A stretch of DNA of 64,000 bases from Treponema sp. (GTDB taxonomy: Bacteria; Spirochaetota; Spirochaetia; Treponematales; Treponemataceae): positions 1-64,000 of the forward strand of contig JAFUYH010000042.1 of the NCBI GenBank assembly GCA_017470605.1, written 5' to 3'. The notes below the pieces were generated by a model. It saw only the letters and a list, made by a program, of their open reading frames with translations. It had not been told where the DNA came from and made no database searches. Every line of letters starts with the position of its first letter. Position 1 is the first letter of the stretch. Shown here piece by piece: positions 45,794-55,519 of the stretch. The translations under genes and the position numbers were made by a program.

Positions 45794-48402
45794 TGGCAGA
45801 CGAACTTTCGCTTACCCCGCTGATGGTTCAGTATCGGGGCATAAAAGAAAAGTATAAATCCGAAGTAGTATTTTTCCGTCTCGGTGATTTTTATGAAATG
45901 TTTGATGACGATGCCCGGGACGTTTCTTCTCTTTTAAATTTAACCCTTACTCATAGGGCCGGTCAGCCCATGTGCGGCATTCCTTATCATGCTGCAAAAA
46001 TCTATATTGCCCGCTTATTGAGGCTTGGAAAAAAAATAGTTATCTGCGAGCAGGTTGGGGAAATTCCAAAGGGCGGTAAAGGAATTACAGAACGCAAAGT
46101 TGTAGAAATTATTACACCAGGAACTGCTGTAGAAGAAGAATATCTGGATGGATATAAAGCAAATTATCTTGCGGCCCTGTCTATTTTTAAGGGAACTGCA
46201 GGTTTTGCCTTTATAGACGTCAGTACAGGCAGTTTTAGTGCAACTTCATGGCCTGCTTCTAAAATGAATGAAAACTTTGCAAAAGAGTTAAATAGGGCAG
46301 GACCTAGCGAAATCCTTCTTCCTTTATCACTTAAAAAAAATGAAGGCATTCAGACTGCTTTACAGGCTTCTCCAAATATATCAGTTTCTTATTATCCTGA
46401 CTGGGATTTTTCTGCTGAACTTTCCTATAAGAAACTCTTAAATCAGTTTAAAACTGCAAATTTAAAGGCCTTTGGACTGGATTCAGATTCTGCAGAAATC
46501 CTTCCTGCAGGTTTTTTGTTGGATTATCTTGAAAAAACTACAAATGCCTGTATTCCTCATATAAGTTCAATAACTGTCTATTCTGATGAACAGTATCTGA
46601 TGATGGATGATTCTTCAAGGCGTAATCTTGAAATTACAGAAAATATGCGTGATGGAAGCATTCAGTTTTCTTTGTTTGAATGTGTAAATTTTACCAGAAC
46701 TCCAATGGGAAGCAGGCTTTTGAAAAACTGGCTTGTTTTTCCTTTAACGGATAGCCGTAAGATAGAGGAACGGCAGCAGTATATTTCTAATTTTTATGAA
46801 AACAGACCTCTTTTGGAAAAAGTTAAAAACGACTTATCTGAGATTCTGGATATAGAACGCCTTGCATCCCGCATTGCAATGGATAAGGCACATGCAAAAA
46901 ATCTTCTAGCCCTTGCTTCCAGTCTTTCGGCCTGGAACCGGATAAAAGACTATCTTAATCCTTATGATTTTTCATTTGCTTCTTCTCAGGAAGCGGAAGA
47001 AATCTGTGACCTTCTGGAAAAATCCATTCTGGATAATCCTTCAACTTCTCTTACAGAAGGGGGGATTATAAAACAGGGCTGGTCTGAAGAACTGGATCAC
47101 TGGCGGTCTATACATGATAATTTTAATCAGATTCTTTCTGAATATGAGGCAGAAGAAAGGCAAAAGACCGGTATATCAAATCTTAAAATTAAATATACAA
47201 ATGCTTTTGGCTATTTTATAGAAGTTTCAAAAGGAAAACTTTCTTCTGTTCCTTCTCATTTTATTATGCGCCGTTCACTTGTAAACGGAGACCGCTATAC
47301 AAGCGAAAGACTGCAGGAACTGGAACAGGAATTAAATGAATCTTCTACAAAGATTCTTGAACTTGAAAGAGATTTGTTTGTAGAAATCAGGACTTCACTG
47401 CATAAGTATATTCCCTATCTTCTTCAGGTTGCAGATGAGGTTGCTTATACAGATGTTGCCTGCTCACTTGCACTTGCCGCAATTCAAAATAATTGGACAA
47501 GACCGATTATAGAAGAATCTGCGGTATTTGAAATTCGGGACGGACGACATCCTGTTGTAGAAAAACATCTTCCAATAGGGGAATTTGTTGCCAATTCCGC
47601 ACTGCTTTCTGCAGATGAAGATTCTAATCCGTCTTTTGCTCTTATTACAGGCCCTAATATGGCCGGCAAAAGTACTTATCTGCGTCAGAATGCTCTTATA
47701 GGACTTCTTGCTCAGACTGGTTCGTATGTTCCTGCCTCTTATGCCCGAATCGGAATTATAGATAGAATATTCTGCAGGGTAGGTGCTTCTGATAACCTTG
47801 CAAAAGGTGAGTCAACTTTCCTTGTAGAAATGACAGAAACTGCAAATATTCTTCGTTCTGCCACAAAACATTCTCTGGTTATTATGGATGAAGTTGGTCG
47901 TGGAACTTCTACAGAAGACGGTCTTGCAATTGCACGAGCGGTTTCTGAATATCTTCTTGATAATATAAAATGCAGGACTTTTTTTGCAACTCATTATCAC
48001 GAACTTTCCAGAATGGAACATCCTTCTCTTATATTCCTGTGTATGGATGTACTGGAAGAGAACGGTTCTGTTGTTTTTCTGCGTAAAGTAAAAGAAGGTG
48101 TAACTGGAAATTCTTATGGAATTCATGTTGCAAAATTGGCAGGTCTTCCGTCAGATGTTATAGACCGGGCTAATCAGATTCTTGAATATATACAGAATCT
48201 TGCTTCTAAAAGTCCTCTTGTTTTAAATGATATTCCGGAAAGAAAACCTGCAAAAAAAGAGGAACCTGCCCATGTGCCGGGGCTTTTTAGTGATGAAGAA
48301 ATAATTATTTCAGAAATTCTTTCTGCAGATGTAGATAACCTTACACCAATCAATGCCTTGCAAAATATAGCCAGATGGAAAAAAACACTTTCCGGACTCT
48401 AG
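45793..48402 (+). CDS. mutS: DNA mismatch repair protein MutS
   Basis: An 869-residue mismatch sensor of normal length. The mismatch-binding N-terminus is VVFFRLGDFYEMFDDDA (Phe-x-Glu form FYEMF), followed by connector, lever and clamp. The ATPase has Walker A GPNMAGKST at 620-628, and Walker B VIMDEVGRGTS and FFATHYHEL are also present. A C-terminal tail carries NLTPINALQNIARWK. It overlaps skp by one base and ends the tamB-bamA-skp-mutS unit. Confidence 0.97.
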   Translation: MADELSLTPLMVQYRGIKEKYKSEVVFFRLGDFYEMFDDDARDVSSLLNLTLTHRAGQPMCGIPYHAAKIYIARLLRLGKKIVICEQVGEIPKGGKGITERKVVEIITPGTAVEEEYLDGYKANYLAALSIFKGTAGFAFIDVSTGSFSATSWPASKMNENFAKELNRAGPSEILLPLSLKKNEGIQTALQASPNISVSYYPDWDFSAELSYKKLLNQFKTANLKAFGLDSDSAEILPAGFLLDYLEKTTNACIPHISSITVYSDEQYLMMDDSSRRNLEITENMRDGSIQFSLFECVNFTRTPMGSRLLKNWLVFPLTDSRKIEERQQYISNFYENRPLLEKVKNDLSEILDIERLASRIAMDKAHAKNLLALASSLSAWNRIKDYLNPYDFSFASSQEAEEICDLLEKSILDNPSTSLTEGGIIKQGWSEELDHWRSIHDNFNQILSEYEAEERQKTGISNLKIKYTNAFGYFIEVSKGKLSSVPSHFIMRRSLVNGDRYTSERLQELEQELNESSTKILELERDLFVEIRTSLHKYIPYLLQVADEVAYTDVACSLALAAIQNNWTRPIIEESAVFEIRDGRHPVVEKHLPIGEFVANSALLSADEDSNPSFALITGPNMAGKSTYLRQNALIGLLAQTGSYVPASYARIGIIDRIFCRVGASDNLAKGESTFLVEMTETANILRSATKHSLVIMDEVGRGTSTEDGLAIARAVSEYLLDNIKCRTFFATHYHELSRMEHPSLIFLCMDVLEENGSVVFLRKVKEGVTGNSYGIHVAKLAGLPSDVIDRANQILEYIQNLASKSPLVLNDIPERKPAKKEEPAHVPGLFSDEEIIISEILSADVDNLTPINALQNIARWKKTLSGL

Positions 48403-48476
48403 AAAAAATTATAAAAGATTAAAAAAAAATTATTAAAAATTGTATTTTTTGACATATCGCTGACTATTATATTTAT

Positions 48477-49244
48477 GTGAAGCATTTGTTGTTTGAAGTA
48501 AAACAGTTTCTAATCAAGTCAATGCGCTTGTTTTTCTCAATTCTTGCAGGAGGTAATTCCTGTGTTGCCTGCGGTTCCTATACTGCTCTTATTCCTGTAT
48601 GCAGGGAATGTGACCGGAAATATTTTTCTACAAAAGAATGTTTAGAAAACAGATGCACTTTGTGTGGTAAAGAACTTGTTTCGCTTGAAGGCAGATGCAT
48701 GAAGTGTCGCAGTGAACCACTGCTTGTTAATTTAGACCGCCTTTATCCTCTTTTTTCTTACAGATTATGGAATAAAAGTCTTCTGTTTGAGTGGAAAATA
48801 GAAGGAAAAAGGGCTCTTTCTGAATTTTTTGCCGGAAAAATTACCTCTATCTTAAAAAAACTTTCAATGGGAGTTGTCATTCCTGTTCCTCCGCGTAAAG
48901 GCAAGATAAGGCAGAAAGGCTGGGATCAGATTAATGAGTTAGCTGAATTCCTTAAGCGACGTTATGGCTTTAGGGTTCTGAATCTTCTGGTAAGGCTTTC
49001 TGAACAGGAGCAGAAAAAACTGTCCCGTGAAGAAAGACTTGAAAAAATCAAGACTGCTTATGTCCTTGTAAAGCCTTCCAGACTGAAAAGAATCCTTAAG
49101 CCTTTTTCGGGAAAAATCCCGGAGGAGGTTTGCCTTGTAGATGATGTAAGTACGACAGGTTCAACGCTTGAATGCTGTGCTGCAGTCTTAAAGAAGGCCG
49201 GTGTGAAAAAAGTATTTGCCGTCACCTTATTCACTGTTGATTAA
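48477..49244 (+). CDS. comF: ComF-family phosphoribosyltransferase-like protein
   Basis: 255 residues. An N-terminal double zinc-ribbon (CVACGSY...CREC, CTLCGKE...CMKC, about 24-74) is followed by a PRT fold with IPVPPRKGKIRQKGWDQINELA and the PRPP motif VCLVDDVSTTGSTLECC. ComF helps DNA uptake or intracellular processing in competent bacteria; its role in spirochaetes is unknown. The start is GTG 48477 (an ATG at 48522 is an alternative). There is no ribosome site; TATTAT lies 6 bases upstream of the GTG, and a TTGACA at 48449 is too close to fit it. Confidence 0.85.
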   Translation: MKHLLFEVKQFLIKSMRLFFSILAGGNSCVACGSYTALIPVCRECDRKYFSTKECLENRCTLCGKELVSLEGRCMKCRSEPLLVNLDRLYPLFSYRLWNKSLLFEWKIEGKRALSEFFAGKITSILKKLSMGVVIPVPPRKGKIRQKGWDQINELAEFLKRRYGFRVLNLLVRLSEQEQKKLSREERLEKIKTAYVLVKPSRLKRILKPFSGKIPEEVCLVDDVSTTGSTLECCAAVLKKAGVKKVFAVTLFTVD

Positions 49245-49272
49245 AAAAAAGGTCGAATAATTTATCTTTGCA

Positions 49273-49301
49273 TTGCAAAATCTGCATTTTCAGAGTATTA
49301 T
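49273..49301 (+). promoter_or_regulatory. Promoter of cheW
   Basis: TTGCAA at 49273-49278, a 17-base spacer and TATTAT at 49296-49301. The predicted start is near 49308, with AGGAG before the ATG at 49332. Confidence 0.6.
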
Positions 49302-49331
49302 TATTAGATAGAAATATAAACAGGAGTATAT

Positions 49332-49808
49332 ATGGCTGGTGAATCTCAATTTCAATTGGTAACTTTTCATCTTGGAGAGGAACTGTACGGCGTAAACATC
49401 ATGGATGTAAAAGAAATTGTACGTCTTCAGAATGTTCGCGTAATTCCAAACGCTCCATTTTATGTGGAAGGAATCATAAATCTTCGTGGCGAAATTATTC
49501 CTATCATAGATTTGCACAAGCGTTTTAAGCTCCAGACTATGGCTCGTTCCTCAGATGATGTTGAAATAGAAGGTGGTTTTATTATTCTGAATATCGACGG
49601 AAATAAAATCGGTATTATCATTGATAAAGTGGAGCGTGTTGTTTCTGTGAAGGCAGAAGAGGTAAAGGAACCTCCTCAGATGCTCAGTGGTATTGGTACT
49701 GAATATATTGAAGGTGTTGTTCGTGAAAAGCAGGGCTACCTGATTATGCTTAACACTAGAAAATTATTCAATGCTAAAGAATTGCAGAGCATTATTGAAG
49801 TTCAGTAA
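49332..49808 (+). CDS. cheW: Chemotaxis coupling protein CheW
   Basis: A 158-residue adaptor joining chemoreceptors to the kinase CheA. The whole length is a CheW domain: QLVTFHLGEELYGVNIMDVKEIV, the receptor/CheA-contact stretch VIPNAPFYVEGIINLRGEIIPIIDLHKRF, and GIIIDKVERVVSVKAEEV. It has its own promoter and AGGAG site. It is followed after 2 bases by a DegT-like gene, an unusual neighbour; no other chemotaxis gene is in the window. Confidence 0.95.
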   Translation: MAGESQFQLVTFHLGEELYGVNIMDVKEIVRLQNVRVIPNAPFYVEGIINLRGEIIPIIDLHKRFKLQTMARSSDDVEIEGGFIILNIDGNKIGIIIDKVERVVSVKAEEVKEPPQMLSGIGTEYIEGVVREKQGYLIMLNTRKLFNAKELQSIIEVQ

Positions 49809-49810
49809 CA

Positions 49811-50866
49811 ATGATACCTACATACAGTACAACTATTCGTAGAAAAGAAATGGATGCAGTTCTAACCTGCATGGTTGATGAAAAAATCGGACCAGGGGAA
49901 TTGAACGGTAAGTTAATCCAGCAGGTAAAGGAATTTATTAAGTGTGATGGAGCCGTTGCCTTGCGAAGTCCATCCATTGCTTTGAAATATGCATTAAAGT
50001 CTCTTGATTTTGAATCTGGAAGAAAAATCATGATTTCTGCTCTTGCACCTGCATGGCAGTATCAGACTGTTTCTTCAATGGGTTTTGAACCTCTTGTCCT
50101 TGATGTTGATGAGTCGACAGGTTTAGTTTCTGTTGAAATCGTTGAAGAAGGAATCAAAGAAGGGGGAAGCCTTTTACTCTTGCATGAGACGGAAGGTATT
50201 GTACCGGATTTGCAGGGAATATGTGCACTGGGAATTCCTGTAATAGAAGATATTTCCCAGAGTGCTGGTGCCTGCGTAATGCAGAAAGATGAAAATGGTC
50301 AGACCACAGAGGAACGTGTTCAGGCGGGAACCTTTGGCGTATTTACTATACTTGGGCTTGAAGAGCGGGATGTAATAACTGCTGGCGGAGGCGCTATATT
50401 GATTGCTCCTGGCAGGCGGGAATGGATTGTTCTTAAGCATATAATGGAAAACGTGCCTGTAACAGACTTGTTGCCTGATATAAACTGTGCTCTTGCATGG
50501 GTACAGGTAAAAGAATATCCTCGTAATGAGGCAACCCGTAAGGAAATATTTTCCTTATATCAGAGAGCCTGCATGGTTGGAAGGCATAAAATGTATGCCC
50601 GCGAAAGCGATGAAGGTTCAACTGCAAGCTGTTTCCCTCTGGTCTTGAACAGTTCATTTAAAGATGTAAAGCAGTATACTGCAAAGAAAGATATTGAAAT
50701 TCAGCCAGCCTATGAAGGCTCTGTTATTGCAATGGAAGATTCTTTGTCTGAAAAATGCATACATGCAAAGTCCTTGCTTTTGCGATGCGTTCACATTCCT
50801 TTGTATCCTCGTTTAACTCATGCTGAAAGTGCAAAGATTGTGAAGGTTTTGGGCTCCTTGCCGTAA
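49811..50866 (+). CDS. DegT/AHBA-synthase-like protein lacking the PLP lysine
   Basis: 351 residues of the DegT/DnrJ/EryC1/StrS fold. Recognisable segments are IPTYSTTIRRKEMDAVL, VALRSPSIALKYALKSL (usually SGTxAL) and VIEDISQSAGA (phosphate/pyridine site). The K-loop, normally SxxKxLxxGEGG, reads FTILGLEERDVITAGGGAIL. The position of the PLP lysine is Glu185, with no nearby lysine. Aminotransferase chemistry is therefore unlikely. It starts 2 bases after cheW with no ribosome site (coupled). Confidence 0.72.
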   Translation: MIPTYSTTIRRKEMDAVLTCMVDEKIGPGELNGKLIQQVKEFIKCDGAVALRSPSIALKYALKSLDFESGRKIMISALAPAWQYQTVSSMGFEPLVLDVDESTGLVSVEIVEEGIKEGGSLLLLHETEGIVPDLQGICALGIPVIEDISQSAGACVMQKDENGQTTEERVQAGTFGVFTILGLEERDVITAGGGAILIAPGRREWIVLKHIMENVPVTDLLPDINCALAWVQVKEYPRNEATRKEIFSLYQRACMVGRHKMYARESDEGSTASCFPLVLNSSFKDVKQYTAKKDIEIQPAYEGSVIAMEDSLSEKCIHAKSLLLRCVHIPLYPRLTHAESAKIVKVLGSLP

Positions 50867-50885
50867 TAAGGTAAACAGGGGTGAC

Positions 50886-51728
50886 ATGAAAAAGGTTCTT
50901 GTTATCGTAAATATAAGCAAAGACGAATCTTTAACTCTTGCAGAAAAAATTGATTTGTTTTTGAAGAATCAGGGAATAGAAACTGTCTTGTATGATTTTG
51001 ATGGATTTGCAGGAGAAGTTTCTTTTTCTGGTTATGACCTTGTTATAACTCTTGGTGGAGACGGAACTGTTCTTTTTGCTGCTAGAAATGCAGTTGTAGA
51101 GGACATTCCTGTTTTTCCTGTAAATTTTGGGCAATTCGGCTTTATTGCTTCCGTGCAGCCAGAAAACTGGCAGACAGCTTTAGAACAGTGTCTTGCAGGA
51201 GACTCTGTTCTGGAAGAGCGTTCGATGCTGCTGGTTAATGTGTTTAGAGAAAACAAATGTGTCTATACCTCTTTAGGTCTGAATGATGCAGTGATTTTTG
51301 GGAAACGCGGAGCGAGCACGATTTCTCTTGATGTGAATTATGACGGACTGCCCTTGTGTAAATTAAAATCTGACGGTGTAATTGTTGCCACTTCAACTGG
51401 TTCTACAGCATATTCAGCTGCTGCAGGAGGTCCGATTCTTTCTCCTACGCTTGATGCTTATGTTTTTACACCTATAAATTCATTTTCTCTTTCAAGCCGG
51501 CCTATTGTGCTTGGAATGGAAAAGACAATTACTATAACAGTTGGAAAAAGCAGGACTAAAGACTATGCTGTTACAGTTGACGGACAGGAGGCTTTTTCCT
51601 TACAGTTATCAGACAGGGTAGAAGTAAGCCGGTTTAAGAAGGACGTAAAACTTCTTTGTGCAACTGAAGAAAAATTCTACGGTGCATTGCGGTCAAAATT
51701 GAACTGGTCTGGAGGACCTTATGCTTGA
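50886..51728 (+). CDS. nadK: NAD kinase
   Basis: A 280-residue ATP-NAD kinase making NADP. The diagnostic GGDG motif is at residues 57-60 (VITLGGDGTVLFAAR). Also present are GQFGFIAS (usually GxLGFL), GLNDAVI, the SDGVIVATSTGSTAYSAAAGGPI substrate loop and VTVDGQ. Length is normal. It overlaps recN by 8 bases, a common bacterial pair. Confidence 0.95.
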   Translation: MKKVLVIVNISKDESLTLAEKIDLFLKNQGIETVLYDFDGFAGEVSFSGYDLVITLGGDGTVLFAARNAVVEDIPVFPVNFGQFGFIASVQPENWQTALEQCLAGDSVLEERSMLLVNVFRENKCVYTSLGLNDAVIFGKRGASTISLDVNYDGLPLCKLKSDGVIVATSTGSTAYSAAAGGPILSPTLDAYVFTPINSFSLSSRPIVLGMEKTITITVGKSRTKDYAVTVDGQEAFSLQLSDRVEVSRFKKDVKLLCATEEKFYGALRSKLNWSGGPYA

Positions 51729-53457
51729 AGATTTGACAATTAAAGATTTTGCACTTATCGACTCTGATTATATCGAATTTAATAAAGGTTTTACTGTTCT
51801 GTCTGGTGAAACAGGGGCTGGAAAATCAATCCTTATAGGAGCATTGTCTTTTCTTTTGGGAGGAAAGGCTGAAGTTCAGCAGATTAGGGCTGGAAAAAGT
51901 GAAGCCTCTGTGTCTGCAACCTTTTTTATAAATGATTCCTGTAGAAATAATCTTACTCCTGAAGATGAGGCGCTTTCTGCTTCTGAATGGCTTTATCTTC
52001 ATGGTATTGAGATGGAAAATAACCGCGTAATTATGCGGCGTATTATACGTGATTCCGGCAAATCTGCCTCCTGGATTAATTCAACTCCTGTTACACGTGC
52101 AGATTTGGCTCAGTTTTCTGCCTTCCTTGTTGATATTCATGGGCAGCATGAACATCAATCCTTAATGAAAGTTCCAGAACATAGAAAGTTTCTTGATGCA
52201 AGAGCGGGAATACAGAGTGATGTTTTCTCTTTTACAAAAAAATATGCCGAACTGGTTGAAAAACGAAGAAAACTTTCAGAACTTTCCATGTCTGATAAGG
52301 AAAGACTTCATAAACTTGATATGATGCAGTTTGCTGTTCAGGAAATACAGGAAGCAAAATTAAAGAAAGATGAAGACATTATGCTTGAAGATGAACAGAA
52401 TAAACTTTCTTCTTACGAAAAAATTTTTTCTGATGTGGAATCCGTTAATTCGGTTCTTTCTTCCGATGAAAGGTCAGTTATTCCTGTCTTAAAAAAGATT
52501 CTGAGGGAATCTCTGCATCTGTCTGAAATGGATAAATCGCTGGTTTCTCTTCATGAGCGTCTTGACTCAGCTTTTTATGAATTGTCTGATATAGCCGACG
52601 AATATTCTTCATATCAAAATAAACTTGTTTTTGACCCAAACAGGCTGCAGGAAGTAGAAGAAAGGCTTTCTCTTATTTATAACCTCAAGAAAAAGTATGC
52701 ATCTTCAATTAATGCCCCTCTTTCTGAAGTTTTTGACTATCAAAAAGAAGCTGAAAAATTCATAGAAGAAAATGAAGACAGTGATTCTGTCAGGGAAAAA
52801 CTTGCGGCAGAAATAAAGAGCCTCGAAAAAGAAATTCTTGCTGCTGCGGATATCCTTTCAAAAAAACGTATTGCCGCAGCCGAACTTCTTAATAAAGAAG
52901 TTTGCGCAATCCTTTCAAAACTTGGTATGGCTTCCACTCGTTTTCTTGTCAGTGTGAAACAAAAAGAAGGCTCTGCCGTGGAGCAGATGTGTGGCCCGTA
53001 TGGTAAAGATGAGATTGAATTCCTTATAAGTGCAAATCCTGGAAATCCTCCTTTACCTCTGTCAAAAATTGCTTCTGGCGGTGAACTTTCACGTGTAATG
53101 CTCGCCTTAAAAACCATATTTGCCCAGAACGATTCTGTAGACACCCTTATTTTTGATGAAGTCGATACAGGAATTGGCGGGGAAGTTGCCGTTGCTGTTG
53201 GCGCCCACATGAAAAATCTGGCAAAAAATCGTCAGGTTTTTGCTATTACACATCTAGCGAGTATCGCTGTTTATGCCGATAATCAGATTAAGATAGAGAA
53301 GAGTGTGTCTGGAGAAATAACTTCATCTAACGTTTTTGTAGTTGAAGGGGAAGAACGTGTCGCTGAAATCGCAAGAATGCTTTCTGGCGATTCTGATACA
53401 GCACAGTCTCTGCAGCATGCCCGTTCACTTCTTGAAAGGTTCAGCGGAGGAATTTAA
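51721..53457 (+). CDS. recN: DNA repair protein RecN
   Basis: A 578-residue SMC-like ATPase for double-strand break repair. Walker A is GETGAGKS at 29-36, followed by VDIHGQHEHQSLM, a central coiled coil (about 160-400), the signature LPLSKIASGGELSRVMLALK, and Walker B DTLIFDEVDTGIGGEVA. Length is normal. GGAGG precedes the ATG inside the nadK end. It overlaps the next gene (TAATG). Confidence 0.96.
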   Translation: MLEDLTIKDFALIDSDYIEFNKGFTVLSGETGAGKSILIGALSFLLGGKAEVQQIRAGKSEASVSATFFINDSCRNNLTPEDEALSASEWLYLHGIEMENNRVIMRRIIRDSGKSASWINSTPVTRADLAQFSAFLVDIHGQHEHQSLMKVPEHRKFLDARAGIQSDVFSFTKKYAELVEKRRKLSELSMSDKERLHKLDMMQFAVQEIQEAKLKKDEDIMLEDEQNKLSSYEKIFSDVESVNSVLSSDERSVIPVLKKILRESLHLSEMDKSLVSLHERLDSAFYELSDIADEYSSYQNKLVFDPNRLQEVEERLSLIYNLKKKYASSINAPLSEVFDYQKEAEKFIEENEDSDSVREKLAAEIKSLEKEILAAADILSKKRIAAAELLNKEVCAILSKLGMASTRFLVSVKQKEGSAVEQMCGPYGKDEIEFLISANPGNPPLPLSKIASGGELSRVMLALKTIFAQNDSVDTLIFDEVDTGIGGEVAVAVGAHMKNLAKNRQVFAITHLASIAVYADNQIKIEKSVSGEITSSNVFVVEGEERVAEIARMLSGDSDTAQSLQHARSLLERFSGGI

Positions 53458-54260
53458 TGTCAAAGGTAACAGAAGAAGCAAGACTGCATTTTAATGAGGC
53501 AATCCAGCCTTATAAGGATAAAATTAATGCAACCCTTGAAAAAGAAAAAACTATGTCTAACGGGATGCATGAAGGCGATCTGGATTATGAAAATAAAAAG
53601 CTTCTCTTGTGTGAGGATATGATTTATGTATCTTCTCTTTACATGGCCTTAAACAGCCTTTCCTTAAAGGTTATGGATGTAAAAAATAATGATGCCCTTA
53701 ATGATGCCAGAAAAATTCTTTACAAGGCCATAATTTACCTTGAAGATATTGTTACCGATGGCATTGATATTCCATATTCTGACCTTACTGAAAAACTGGA
53801 AAAACTGAGTAATGTTGCAATTGCCCGCCGCTATATGATTATCAGGAAACTTGGCCTTGCCATCAGCCTGTTAAAAGATGCTTTTGGCGATAACAGTAAA
53901 TGGCGATGGTCATTTGTAGAACTTGAAGGCCGCTTTACCACAGTTGCAAAAAATCTTCTTGACATGAAGGAGTGTGTTAAAGATTATTTTAATCCTTCCA
54001 GCCTTCATTACGAAACTACAGTTTTATATGTTCGCCTTATAATTCAGCTTCTTGGAGATTCTGCAACTGCTTATCGTGATAAATATGAAATGTCAACCCG
54101 CCGAATTGATGACATGAGAAACGGTATTCGCTATCTGCTTGCCCTTAGAAAACTCTATATTGCAATTGGCAATGCAGAACAGGCAGAAGAAGCAAAAAGA
54201 AAGGCACTTGTCTGGAAAGACAAAATGGATGCCGACCACAAAAAAGGATTAAGCAATTAG
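53457..54260 (+). CDS. Conserved all-helical protein, function unknown
   Basis: A 267-residue cytoplasmic protein without signal peptide or membrane segments. It is predicted almost entirely helical and charged (AYRDKYEMSTRRIDDMRNG), possibly TPR-like at the C-terminus (AIGNAEQAEEAKRKAL). It shares one base with the recN stop and lies 3 bases before the HD protein, so the two are co-translated. I know of no named family. Its persistence in an operon argues that it is a real gene. Confidence 0.75.
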   Translation: MSKVTEEARLHFNEAIQPYKDKINATLEKEKTMSNGMHEGDLDYENKKLLLCEDMIYVSSLYMALNSLSLKVMDVKNNDALNDARKILYKAIIYLEDIVTDGIDIPYSDLTEKLEKLSNVAIARRYMIIRKLGLAISLLKDAFGDNSKWRWSFVELEGRFTTVAKNLLDMKECVKDYFNPSSLHYETTVLYVRLIIQLLGDSATAYRDKYEMSTRRIDDMRNGIRYLLALRKLYIAIGNAEQAEEAKRKALVWKDKMDADHKKGLSN

Positions 54261-54263
54261 TTT

Positions 54264-55484
54264 ATGAACAAAGAATTTGCACTCAAAATATTTGAAGGTT
54301 TTTCTATTCAGCGATGGAATGACCTTGTTCGTCCATTTGATCTGGTTGAAATGGACAAAGCGGCAGAAAAAATGGTGCTGGCTTATATAATCGGTAAGTA
54401 TGAAGAGCATAATGGTAAAAAAATTGACTGGCTCTGGATTATTTATGCGTCATTTTTTGACCTTTTGAGGAAAATCTCTTTATGTGATATTAAGGCGCCG
54501 GTTCAGCAAATGCTGAAAAAGGAATTTCCTGATGAATATATGCGATTGAATGAATGGGTGCTTAATCAATATAAAAATCTGATTGAAGATGAAGAACTAT
54601 TTTCTAATTTTACAATTTATGTAGGTCAGAAAGCAGGCTCTTTTACATTGCCAGAAGAACTCAGGCATTCCCTGAAGGTTTATAATGCCGCTCATAAATA
54701 TGCTACAATCAGAGAGATGGAAATGCTTTCTGTTGTAAATGAGCCGGAGCGCCTCTCTGAAATAAGGGTTGAACTGGAAGCAGAAATACAGCCTTATCTG
54801 GAGCTTGAAGGACTTCAGAAACTTATGACTCATCAAAAGGCCTTTCATTTTCTTTTAAAAATTGAACAGCTTCGTTTTCAAACCAGATGGAATCAGACTC
54901 CGCGGGTTCCTGCAACTTCTGTTCTGGGACATTGTTTTTATGTTGCGATAATGACTCTTCTTCTTGGACGTGAATCAAATCCTCAGATGTGCAGCCGAAG
55001 AATTGTAAATAATTTTTTCAGTGCACTTTTTCACGATTTGCCCGAATCTGTTACCCGTGATATTATTTCTCCTGTAAAACAGGCTACAGATGACCTGCCT
55101 AATATCGTAAAGAAAATTGAAGATGAAATTGTCAGTAAAGAACTTGTTCCTCTTATGGAGCCTTTTTTTGAAAAGGAATTAATTTATTATACAAGCGACG
55201 AATTTACAAACCGTATTCTGGATAAAAACGGAAATATTAAGCATGTTACCTGGGAAGAACTGAACGATAAGTATAATTCTGAAGAATATAATCCAATAGA
55301 CGGAAGAATAGTTCGTGTTGCAGATCATTTTTCTGCATTAATGGAAGCGGATATTTCAATAAAACACGGAATTACTTCTTCTCATCTTACAGGTGGAAGG
55401 GAAGGAACTCTAAACCACTATAAGGAAGGCGAGATTATAAACGGAATTAATGTTCATGAATTTTTTACGCGTGTAATTTTCTAA
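54264..55484 (+). CDS. HD-domain phosphohydrolase (YfbR/HD_3-like)
   Basis: 406 residues with an HD domain in the middle to C-terminal part. Metal ligands are seen in GHCFYVAIMT (His), SALFHDLPESVTRDI (His-Asp followed by the ESxTxDI segment typical of HD_3/YfbR nucleotidases) and RVADHFSALMEADI (late Asp). The 200-residue N-terminal region is helical and unknown. The substrate is not evident; YfbR-type members hydrolyse deoxynucleoside monophosphates. It is probably the last gene of the nadK-recN unit. Confidence 0.8.
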   Translation: MNKEFALKIFEGFSIQRWNDLVRPFDLVEMDKAAEKMVLAYIIGKYEEHNGKKIDWLWIIYASFFDLLRKISLCDIKAPVQQMLKKEFPDEYMRLNEWVLNQYKNLIEDEELFSNFTIYVGQKAGSFTLPEELRHSLKVYNAAHKYATIREMEMLSVVNEPERLSEIRVELEAEIQPYLELEGLQKLMTHQKAFHFLLKIEQLRFQTRWNQTPRVPATSVLGHCFYVAIMTLLLGRESNPQMCSRRIVNNFFSALFHDLPESVTRDIISPVKQATDDLPNIVKKIEDEIVSKELVPLMEPFFEKELIYYTSDEFTNRILDKNGNIKHVTWEELNDKYNSEEYNPIDGRIVRVADHFSALMEADISIKHGITSSHLTGGREGTLNHYKEGEIINGINVHEFFTRVIF

Positions 55485-55519
55485 TAAAATAAAGCCGCTT
55501 TTCTGCCGATAATTAATTC

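Noticed and set aside
48449-48475. Consensus TTGACA upstream of comF as its -35
   Set aside because: No -10 lies at 16-18 bases from it; the plausible TATTAT is only 10 bases away. A weaker TTGTAT at 19 bases is possible, so the comF promoter is left uncertain.
49792-50031. Short reverse open frame over the DegT-like gene start
   Set aside because: It is a shadow of the coding strand with no ribosome site and no family features.
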